From an uncultured Lachnospiraceae bacterium (lineage in GTDB: Bacteria > Bacillota > Clostridia > Lachnospirales > Lachnospiraceae), in the NCBI GenBank assembly GCA_910588865.1, contig CAJUSJ010000056.1, positions 1-26,471 of the forward strand: a DNA stretch of 26,471 bases. Direction: 5' to 3'. The position numbers and the translations under genes are program-made. Position 1 is the stretch's first letter. Each line of letters begins with the position of its first letter. This document shows positions 1-6,604 of this stretch, piece by piece. The notes under the pieces were generated by a model, which had not been told where the DNA came from, did not search any database, and saw nothing but the letters and a program-made list of their open reading frames with translations.

Positions 1-589
1 TCAGGATGGGAGCGATATTGAGTCCAACCATTGTACAGTAAAAGTGATATCAGGAGGCGGCTCTGGAGGCGGAAGCGGTTCCGGCGGAGGTAGCAGCTCC
101 GGTGGTGGAAGCAGCTCCGGTGGTGGAAATAGTTCCAGCGGCGGAAGCAAAGGCCCCAGCGGGGGAGCCAATACCTTTGACAGCGGGACACTGCCATCCT
201 ATGTGGTCAAAGGTTCCTGGACACAGGGAACGGACAGCGCATGGAGTTTTACGGACTCTCAGGGAACACGCTATGTCAACGCTTGGGCGGCGGTGGAAAA
301 TCCATACGCAAACATTGCGGCAGGGCAGCAGGCCTTTGACTGGTTCCGGTTTGATGAAAATGGAAAAATGGTTGTGGGCTGGTATCAGGATCCAGCGGAC
401 GGAAGATGGTACTACCTAAGCCCCATTTCTGACGGGACTCTTGGAAGGATGATAACCGGCTGGTATGTGATCGACGGTTCTTATTACTACTTCAATCCCA
501 ACTCTGACGGTTACAGAGGCAGAATGTATGCCAATGAAACCACGCCCGACGGCTATTATGTAGATGGGTCAGGAAAATGGATACAGTGA
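1..589 (+). CDS. C-terminal part of a secreted wall-binding surface protein (5' end outside window)
   Basis: The frame is open from base 2, so the gene begins upstream of the window. What remains starts with the last strand of a bacterial Ig-like (Big_2) domain (SNHCTVKVIS), passes through a Gly/Ser linker (about bases 50-170), and ends in about 125 residues rich in GW, WYY and YYYF motifs typical of choline-binding-type wall-binding repeats. The layout and sequence match the end of the adhesin at 1582-5100, so this is a tandem paralogue. The end product should be a secreted protein held non-covalently on the envelope. The linker is longer and differently composed than in the paralogue, as expected from slippage in GGC/TCC repeats. 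The N-terminal function cannot be known from this window. Confidence 0.85.
   Translation, partial: QDGSDIESNHCTVKVISGGGSGGGSGSGGGSSSGGGSSSGGGNSSSGGSKGPSGGANTFDSGTLPSYVVKGSWTQGTDSAWSFTDSQGTRYVNAWAAVENPYANIAAGQQAFDWFRFDENGKMVVGWYQDPADGRWYYLSPISDGTLGRMITGWYVIDGSYYYFNPNSDGYRGRMYANETTPDGYYVDGSGKWIQ
398..531 (+). repeat. Perfect 134-base direct repeat, copy 1
   Basis: Bases 398-531 are identical to 4909-5042, both in the wall-binding tail of paralogous genes. Flanking sequence is also similar but carries scattered synonymous and non-synonymous changes. A block with no differences inside diverged flanks suggests recent gene conversion or recombination. Confidence 0.9.
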
Positions 590-689
590 TCTGAAGGATT
601 TAAAACAGACTTAAAAGATACTAACGTTGCTTTTTGCCATATGTAAATCGGAAACTTGCTTACGAAAATTGTGCGAAACCCTGTCAGGA

Positions 690-725
690 TATAGGAAACG
701 GCAAATTTATTTACCGTTTCCTATA
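690..725. other. 12-bp inverted repeat (hairpin) downstream of the first gene
   Basis: TATAGGAAACGG (690-701) pairs perfectly with CCGTTTCCTATA (714-725) around a 12-base AT-rich loop. It lies about 100 bases after the stop of the preceding gene and could end its transcript, but no T-tract follows on the plus strand, so an intrinsic terminator is not established. Confidence 0.6.
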
Positions 726-910
726 AACAATATATCAGTTCCAAAGAGCACGAATCTCAGGTACACAGTAAGGATGAAATTGAGGGTCTGGTAAATCAGA
801 TCAGTCTGTCCTACAGCGCCATGATCCTGTTTCCTTATAGAGATGAACCCTTTTCCATTTACCGGTCTGCCAGTGCCTAGGAGACTCGATATGAAATGGA
901 TCAGCAAATC
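695..910 (+). pseudogene. Possible remnant coding segment, unknown product
   Basis: In the frame of base 719 the DNA reads as plausible protein (for example SYKQYISSKEHESQ, then DEIEGLVNQISLSY and FPYRDEPFSIYRSASA) up to a TAG at 878-880, and continues in the same frame to another TAG at 908-910. There is no start codon or ribosome binding site, and its first part overlaps a hairpin. I do not recognise the family. It may be a decayed gene fragment or chance; a protein search is needed. Confidence 0.25.
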
Positions 911-931
911 TAGGCGGATTAGTTTTATGCA

Positions 932-1007
932 GTTTCGAGAAATTCCTCGAAACCATTAAAGATTGTTCTGCCCTGATAAGGGGGATAGAAGACTACATTT
1001 TATCAGG
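932..1007. other. Two consecutive hairpins in the 590-1135 intergenic stretch
   Basis: GTTTCGAG (932-939) pairs with CTCGAAAC (946-953), and CCTGATAA (972-979) pairs with TTATCAGG (1000-1007), the latter followed by TTTTAGG. Together with the hairpin at 690-725 this makes three inverted repeats in a stretch otherwise without a supported gene. The second could be a weak terminator; their role is unknown. Confidence 0.45.
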
Positions 1008-1135
1008 TTTTAGGAAATCTCAAAAGTTGTAAACAGGTGTCATTTATAGTAACAAAGAAAAAGAAAAGCGAAAGATTATCTGACAAAGGGTTTCATAACC
1101 CACCTGTACCTTTCACGGAAGGGTGGTTTACAATC

Positions 1136-1324
1136 ATGAAATACAAATTAGTAATATTAATTGTATTTGCGCTATCTGTAAGATTAACATTTCCCTCTTA
1201 TGCGGCAGAGTGGCAACATGATAATGTTGGGGGGGGCTGGTGGTATCAGGAAGATGATGGCAGTTATCCAGTGGAAATATGGAAGGAAATACAAGGAAAA
1301 TGGTATTATTTTACAAGTTTATGA
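1136..1324 (+). CDS. Small secreted protein with one wall-binding repeat (truncated)
   Basis: The start at 1136 is preferred over an upstream ATG at 1037 because it begins directly with a signal peptide (MKYKLVILIVFALSV...SYAAEW). The mature part has the pattern HDNVGGGWWYQEDDGSYP, then IQGKWYYF, as in one choline-binding-type repeat. It stops after only 62 residues, where members of this class normally continue, so the gene is probably cut short by a frameshift near 1300-1320. A run of eight G (1229-1236) lies in the repeat. Relatives usually read a single Gly before WWY; here there are three. The neighbours are larger wall-binding proteins. Confidence 0.55.
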   Translation: MKYKLVILIVFALSVRLTFPSYAAEWQHDNVGGGWWYQEDDGSYPVEIWKEIQGKWYYFTSL

Positions 1325-1526
1325 AATAGTATCTGAATTTTTGATTGAAAGAGGTATTGCTGGCTATTGGCTTTTGTCAGAAGATGAAGAACCAGGAAAA
1401 GTAGTAATATGGGAACATTGGCGTACAGGCGTAAAAGGGAAAATTGTAGTGTATTTGGACACAGGAGACTGTTATGAGGAAGCCCCATATGCGGGAGGGA
1501 TTATCCACATCCAGACTTCCCCTTAG
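1302..1526 (+). pseudogene. Out-of-frame continuation of the small secreted protein
   Basis: In the frame of base 1302 an open stretch runs to TAG at 1524-1526 and encodes VYEIVSEFLIERGIAGYWLL, then EEPGKVVIWEHWRTG and KGKIVVYLDTGDCYEEAPYA. It has no start of its own with a good ribosome binding site and follows directly where the 1136 gene stops. It is most simply the detached 3' part of that gene after a one-base frame change, although the sequence is not an obvious wall-binding repeat. It could also be an unrelated fragment. Confidence 0.35.
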
Positions 1527-1530
1527 AGAG

Positions 1531-1550
1531 AAATATTTTATTCAATATTT
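1531..1550. other. AT-rich inverted repeat before the adhesin gene
   Basis: AAATATT (1531-1537) and AATATTT (1544-1550) form a small 7-bp hairpin a few bases after the preceding stop and 31 bases before the adhesin start. The stem is weak; it may be a minor terminator or an incidental AT-rich palindrome in the promoter region. Confidence 0.3.
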
Positions 1551-1581
1551 ATAGTAGTTAGCAAAGAAAGGCAGGTAATCT

Positions 1582-4500
1582 ATGATAAGATTAATAAAAA
1601 AGAGAGTTGCAAGGGCTTTGATCTGTGTTCTAATAGCAGGATATGTACAGGGATCGGGAGAGAGCAATACTTTCGGAGCAGAAAACTCTGAAAATATATT
1701 AGATTTTATGGTGACTCCTTCGAAGGCGACTAGATCAGATGCCGCAAAGAGCAAGATTATAACAAAGTTTGAAGGCTTTAATATGTATGGATATGAACCA
1801 TATATAACTTATTTGTATGATGGTGATAAAAAGGAAGAGCCAGAACTTCCGGAAAGCATAGGAGTGCTGCTAGAGGGAGAAACACAATATATCCATATAC
1901 CTGTTACATGGGAGTGTGAAGAAGATTTTTGGGGAACGGACTACAGCACCTATACATTTAACATTTGTTTGCCAGAAATCTATGTATTGGAGGATCAAAT
2001 AAGAGAGGATATTCAAAATTTTGACGCGGTTCTTCCTTTTATAGAAGTGACATTTGAGAATAATATGGCAAGGACATATGCGACAGATATTGTGAATAAA
2101 GCACGAAGTTATGTTGGAAAGGTTCCATATAAGGGGGGAGGAGATGACACTAATGGTTGGGATTGCTCTGGCTTTATCTGCAATGTATTTAAACAGTTTG
2201 GATTCAATTTATGGCCATGGCGTACTCATCTAAAAGATGCGACTATTGGACAGTTCACATCTATGACAGACTATAATCAGATAAGAAATCGATGTGTTGA
2301 AGGTGATATTTTAGTCTTCTCAGATCATGTTAGCATTTATTCGGGTAATGGAAAAATGATACATGCTCTGAGTACGCGATATGGAACAATAGAAACCGAT
2401 GCCATTAGGGTATGGGTTGGACAGGATTTGGAAGGGTATTTGCGGGTAAACGGACTAAATCAAAGTAGAGATACAACATCTCCAATTATCAGATCGGCAA
2501 AAATTGTTGAATCAAATTCTGCTGGTTATCTAGTGGAGGCACTGGTATGGGACGATAATGGGATTGACAGAGTTCAAATGCCGACTTGGACGGAGGCAGG
2601 AGGACAAGACGATATTGCAAAAAACTGGGAGACCAATCCTGCTGTCAGCGCACGTTTTATCAGAGAGACAGAGGAAGGGAAAATTTATAGGTTTTATGTT
2701 CTTGATAAAGATCATAATTTTGAAAAAGGGAGCTACATAACACACATCTATGCATATGATGAGGCGGGAAATTGTTCTGAACGTAAGGGCTTAATAGTTG
2801 AATTAGAGAATAAATATGAGCCATACGCAACAGTGACAAGAGAGGGACATACATATCATTTAATGTTGGATAATCTGACATGGGATGAGGCAAAAAAGAT
2901 CTGCGAAAAAATGGGAGGACACTTAGCGACAATTACAGACGAGTATGAGCAGTCTTGGATTGAAGATTTATCTTATTTTGATGTTGAATGTTTTCGTGAA
3001 AACTATTATATAGGAGGAACTATAGAAAACGGAACAGTGGCATGGATTACAGGGGAGTCCACAGATCCCTCTTTTAGAGGAAAATGGGGACCTGGTCAGC
3101 CAGATAACGCTGGGAATAAAGAGAACGTGTGTGCGATATTTTCTGGCTGGAGTAACTTTAATGGAGGATACTGGAATGATTTTGACCCCGATTCCCGCAG
3201 TGCTGGCTATATCTGTGAGATAGATCCAGTTGCGGTTGATAAAATTCAATTGTCATATACAGAGATAAGTATGGAGGAAGGAGAGACAAGGCAATTGGAG
3301 GTGTACATTTCTCCTGAAAATGCTTATGACAAGACGGTGACATATGAAAGCTCCAATCCCGAAGTAGCAACTGTAGATACAGATGGGAAAATTACCGCAA
3401 AGAAAACGGGGCAGGCAATTATAACTGTGAAAGCAGGAGGGAAAACCAGTATTTGTTCGGTGACGGTAAGGCAAAAACAGATTGAGGTGACAGGTATTCA
3501 GATAAACTACCGACAAGCAAAACTTAAAGTAGGAGAAACCCTTCAGTTGACAGCCGCTATCCAGCCATCGAATGCTACTGATAAGACAGTAACATGGGTT
3601 AGTTCAAAACCAGAGGTCGCCGAGGTAGACGGACAGGGAAAGGTGACGGCTAAAGCAGAAGGAAAAGTTGTAATAATAGCAAGAGCAGGTAAACAGGAAA
3701 TCAGCTGTATAATAGATGTGGAGAAACAAGAGCCAGAGGTCATTGATGTAAAAAAAATAGAGCTGGATCCCAAAAATGTGACTGTTGAATTAGGAAATAC
3801 AGTGCAATTGACGGCAATAGTGGAACCAGCAGATGCAACGAACAAAGCAATGATTTGGAATTCATCAGATTTAAAAATTGCGACAGTGGACAACAATGGA
3901 AAAGTAACTGGAATCGCAAAGGGGACAGCAGAGATTTACTGTATTGCCCAAGACAAGGGAAAAGTTAGTTCGAACCGCTGTGTAGTGACTGTAAAGGCGG
4001 ATAATACGGAAGACCCGAACCCTCCAGTAAAGCCAGAAAAGAAATTAGTTGAGAAAATCACAATTGGTCCTGAAACCGTGACAATAAAGAAAGGGGAGAC
4101 GGCCTCCCTTTCTCAGAGTGTATACCCCGAAGATGCGGAAAACAAGGCCGTGACATGGTACAGCACAGAAGAGGGCGTCGCCAAAGTAGACAGCGTCGGT
4201 GTGGTAACAGCAGTGGCAGAAGGAACGGCAGAGATTTACTGCATCTCCCAAGATGAGGGTAAGGTCAGATCCAACCGTTGCGTGGTGACTGTAAAGGCGG
4301 ATCCGCCCGTACAGTTGGAAAAGAAATTAGTTGAGATAATTACAATCAAGCCAGAAAGCGTAACCATAAAGAAAGGGGAAGTAGCCTCCCTTTCCCAGAG
4401 TGTCTATCCGGAGGATGCAGAGAACAAAGCCGTGACATGGCATAGCACAGATCCGTCAGTGGCATCTGTAGATGAGATAGGGAGGGTAAGGGCCCTGAAG

Positions 4501-5100
4501 CAGGGTGCGGCAGAGATTTACTGTGTATCTCAGGATGGAAGTAATATTGAGTCCAACCACTGTATAGTAAAAGTGATATCCGGAGGCGGCTCCGGAGGCG
4601 GAAGCAGTTCCAGCGGTGGAAGCGGTTCCGGCGGAGGTAGCGGCTCGGGCGATGGAGGCAAAGGCCCCAGCGGAGGATCTAATACCTCCGGCAGCGGAAC
4701 ACTACCGTCCTATGTAGTCAAAGGTTCCTGGATACAGGGAGAAGACGGCACATGGAGTTTTACGGACTCTCAGGGAACATGCTATGTCAACGCCTGGGCG
4801 GCGGTGGAAAATCCATACGCGAACCCTGCGGCAGGGCAGCAGGCCTTTGACTGGTTCCGGTTTGATGAAAACGGAAAAATGGTTGTGGGATGGTATCAGG
4901 ATCCGGCAGACGGAAGATGGTACTACCTAAGCCCCATTTCTGACGGGACTCTTGGAAGGATGATAACCGGCTGGTATGTGATCGACGGTTCTTATTACTA
5001 CTTCAATCCCAACTCTGACGGTTACAGAGGCAGAATGTATGCTAACGAAACCACGCCTGACGGCTACTATGTGGACAGTTCCGGAAGATGGGTGCGGTAG
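1582..5100 (+). CDS. Modular surface adhesin/hydrolase: NlpC/P60, GBS-Bsp-like, C-type lectin, five Big_2, wall-binding tail
   Basis: The protein has 1172 residues and starts with an export signal (basic MIRLIKKRVARA, then a hydrophobic stretch); GAAAGG precedes the ATG. Residues ~165-290 form an NlpC/P60 cysteine peptidase (Cys195 in WDCSGF, His249 in SDHVSIY, His261), a fold that cuts peptidoglycan stems. Residues ~298-408 resemble a GBS-Bsp-like repeat. Residues ~416-548 are a C-type lectin-like domain with GHLATI, GQPDN (505-509) and YWND (530-533), calcium-site signatures; QPD is the galactose-type variant in animal lectins. Five Big_2 domains follow (~551-630, 635-713, 721-806, 821-906, 916-998), then a Gly/Ser linker (~1000-1040) and wall-binding repeats (~1041-1172). 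Inferred role: an envelope-anchored protein that remodels wall and binds a glycan. Codon use is AT-rich at the N-terminal half and GC-richer from about base 4050, suggesting a mosaic. Confidence 0.9.
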   Translation: MIRLIKKRVARALICVLIAGYVQGSGESNTFGAENSENILDFMVTPSKATRSDAAKSKIITKFEGFNMYGYEPYITYLYDGDKKEEPELPESIGVLLEGETQYIHIPVTWECEEDFWGTDYSTYTFNICLPEIYVLEDQIREDIQNFDAVLPFIEVTFENNMARTYATDIVNKARSYVGKVPYKGGGDDTNGWDCSGFICNVFKQFGFNLWPWRTHLKDATIGQFTSMTDYNQIRNRCVEGDILVFSDHVSIYSGNGKMIHALSTRYGTIETDAIRVWVGQDLEGYLRVNGLNQSRDTTSPIIRSAKIVESNSAGYLVEALVWDDNGIDRVQMPTWTEAGGQDDIAKNWETNPAVSARFIRETEEGKIYRFYVLDKDHNFEKGSYITHIYAYDEAGNCSERKGLIVELENKYEPYATVTREGHTYHLMLDNLTWDEAKKICEKMGGHLATITDEYEQSWIEDLSYFDVECFRENYYIGGTIENGTVAWITGESTDPSFRGKWGPGQPDNAGNKENVCAIFSGWSNFNGGYWNDFDPDSRSAGYICEIDPVAVDKIQLSYTEISMEEGETRQLEVYISPENAYDKTVTYESSNPEVATVDTDGKITAKKTGQAIITVKAGGKTSICSVTVRQKQIEVTGIQINYRQAKLKVGETLQLTAAIQPSNATDKTVTWVSSKPEVAEVDGQGKVTAKAEGKVVIIARAGKQEISCIIDVEKQEPEVIDVKKIELDPKNVTVELGNTVQLTAIVEPADATNKAMIWNSSDLKIATVDNNGKVTGIAKGTAEIYCIAQDKGKVSSNRCVVTVKADNTEDPNPPVKPEKKLVEKITIGPETVTIKKGETASLSQSVYPEDAENKAVTWYSTEEGVAKVDSVGVVTAVAEGTAEIYCISQDEGKVRSNRCVVTVKADPPVQLEKKLVEIITIKPESVTIKKGEVASLSQSVYPEDAENKAVTWHSTDPSVASVDEIGRVRALKQGAAEIYCVSQDGSNIESNHCIVKVISGGGSGGGSSSSGGSGSGGGSGSGDGGKGPSGGSNTSGSGTLPSYVVKGSWIQGEDGTWSFTDSQGTCYVNAWAAVENPYANPAAGQQAFDWFRFDENGKMVVGWYQDPADGRWYYLSPISDGTLGRMITGWYVIDGSYYYFNPNSDGYRGRMYANETTPDGYYVDSSGRWVR
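4909..5042 (+). repeat. Perfect 134-base direct repeat, copy 2
   Basis: Identical to 398-531 and in the same position within the wall-binding tail. The two copies are in the same orientation, 4511 bases apart, so recombination between them could swap or delete everything between. Confidence 0.9.
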
Positions 5101-5102
5101 TC

Positions 5103-6206
5103 ATGATGATTGAGAACGGAGTTAACAAAATATTGGCGCTGGTTTTCCTGTTTTCTTCTGTATGTTCCGTCTCATCATTCGCCGGCGACCTGGTCCGCGA
5201 CGATATGGGATTTCGCTATATCAATGATGACGGCAGCTTCAAAACCGGCTGGCACCAGGAAGGGGAAAACGGGCCGTGGTATTATTTCGGTGATGACGGC
5301 TGGGGACAGACCGGCTGGATCCAGTATGAAAAAAAGCGGTATTATCTCAGCCCCAAAGATGGACAGATGTTCGCGGATCGGTACACCACCATGGGAGATT
5401 CGTTGGTATACCGTTTTGATTCAGATGGCGTGTGTTCAGCGATTCTCCATAGGTACAGCGGCTGGCTTCTAGACGATACAGGATGGTATTACCGGGATCC
5501 GGATCAGAGTTATGTGACCGGCTGGAGAGAGTTTGATGAAGAATGGTACTATTTTGATGAAGTCGGTTACATGAAAACAGGACTTTTTGAGATTGACGGC
5601 GTAAATTACTATTTTGAGGATAATGGGATCATGGTTCATGATGACAGCCGGGAAATCGACGGCATTGCCTACAACATGGACAGTTCAGGAGCCGCCGTTG
5701 TGGCATGGCCTTACAAGGCTGTCACCTACGTGGTTCCGGAAGACCAGAAATCGGAATTTCACAAATCCGTGGACGCCATGGCGGATTCGGTGCTGGCCAG
5801 GATTGTAAACAGCGGGATGAGCAGAAGACAGAAGGCTGAGGCTGTCTATGCCTGGATTCGGGGCAGCTTCCGCTACAGCGGCCATTCCGCCACCAGGGAC
5901 TGGGTGGAGGAGGCATATCAGGGCCTTCGGAGGCGACACGGAGACTGCTATACGTATTTTGCGGTATCCCAGGAGCTTCTGGTCAGGTGCGGTATCCCCT
6001 GCATGGAGGTGGTCCGCTATACGGACAATGACCATTACTGGAATCTGGTGCAGTTGGATGACGGACAGTGGTATCATTTTGACGCGACACCCAGGAGCGC
6101 TGGTGGTTATTTCTGTTTATGGACAGACGGGCAGATGCTATCTTACTCGGCAGCTCACAGCAACTGCTTTGCTTTTGACCGGGCGCTGTACCCGCCAACC
6201 CCCTGA
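5103..6206 (+). CDS. Secreted wall-binding protein with C-terminal transglutaminase-like domain
   Basis: I chose the ATG at 5103, two bases after the adhesin stop, since it leads straight into a signal peptide (MMIENGVNKILALVFLFSS); an in-frame ATG at 5088 overlapping the adhesin end is possible. Residues ~30-195 carry choline-binding-type repeats (GPWYYFGDDG, EEWYYFDEVGYMKTG, VNYYFEDNG). Residues ~215-360 are a transglutaminase-core fold with the papain-like triad: Cys282 in GDCYTYF, His311 in DHYWNLV and Asp327 in HFDATP. The triad is complete, so protease, transamidase or amidase action on wall-surface substrates is possible. Coupling to the adhesin gene suggests co-expression. Bacterial members of this superfamily are often peptidases rather than cross-linkers, so the reaction is not established. 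Confidence 0.85.
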   Translation: MMIENGVNKILALVFLFSSVCSVSSFAGDLVRDDMGFRYINDDGSFKTGWHQEGENGPWYYFGDDGWGQTGWIQYEKKRYYLSPKDGQMFADRYTTMGDSLVYRFDSDGVCSAILHRYSGWLLDDTGWYYRDPDQSYVTGWREFDEEWYYFDEVGYMKTGLFEIDGVNYYFEDNGIMVHDDSREIDGIAYNMDSSGAAVVAWPYKAVTYVVPEDQKSEFHKSVDAMADSVLARIVNSGMSRRQKAEAVYAWIRGSFRYSGHSATRDWVEEAYQGLRRRHGDCYTYFAVSQELLVRCGIPCMEVVRYTDNDHYWNLVQLDDGQWYHFDATPRSAGGYFCLWTDGQMLSYSAAHSNCFAFDRALYPPTP

Positions 6207-6246
6207 CAGGCCAGGGGACGAACCGAAAAAGACAGGGTTATGCATG

Positions 6247-6290
6247 CAAGATATGGCTGATAATGTCTGCGGGATATCAGCCATATCTTG
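6247..6290. terminator. Strong 16-bp hairpin between the surface-protein and acylation units
   Basis: CAAGATATGGCTGATA (6247-6262) pairs without mismatch with 6275-6290 around a 12-base loop, 41 bases after the transglutaminase-protein stop. No T-run follows, so it may be a transcript-end stabiliser, a rho-type end or a leader structure of the next operon. It marks the boundary between the two gene groups. Confidence 0.5.
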
Positions 6291-6371
6291 GACATTAGCT
6301 GAATCCGGCGACCTGGCAGGTGACGGGAAGCGTCCCGTGCCGATACCTATTATATTAGGGAGGACAAGTAT

Positions 6372-6602
6372 TTGGAAGAACTCATAGAAATTCTGGAAGA
6401 TATTAACCCAGAGGCAGATTACCACACATGCGCCAGCCTGATCGACAGCGGGATTCTGACCTCATTTGAACTGGTACTTCTGGTGACACAGATTCAGGAT
6501 ACTTTTGGTGTCAGAATTCCTCCGGCCATGATCGTGCCGGAAAATTTCAACTCAGCCCAGGCTATTTACCGCGTAATCCGTCAGGTGGAGGAGGATCAAT
6601 AG
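6372..6602 (+). CDS. Acyl/D-alanyl carrier protein-like (DltC-like)
   Basis: This 76-residue acidic protein has the four-helix carrier-protein pattern. The start is TTG, fixed by an ideal GGGAGG about 9 bases upstream. Ser31 in GILTSFELV aligns with the phosphopantetheine-bearing Ser of DltC (GLLDSMGTV), but the usual Asp before it is Thr. It would carry an activated acyl or aminoacyl group as a thioester in the cytoplasm, loaded by the adenylation enzyme at 9786-11297 and unloaded by the MBOAT protein that starts two bases after this stop. Being first in the unit differs from the common dltABCD order. Fatty-acid ACP is unlikely given the neighbours and the missing DSL motif. Confidence 0.85.
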   Translation: MEELIEILEDINPEADYHTCASLIDSGILTSFELVLLVTQIQDTFGVRIPPAMIVPENFNSAQAIYRVIRQVEEDQ

Positions 6603-6604
6603 CC

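Noticed and set aside
44..200. Gly/Ser codon repeats as a CRISPR or minisatellite array
   Set aside because: They are in-frame GGC/TCC-type codons encoding a flexible linker, with irregular unit length and no spacers.
3543..3896. 117-residue minus-strand frame within the adhesin
   Set aside because: It is a shadow of the Big_2-encoding repeats, which have a strongly biased composition.
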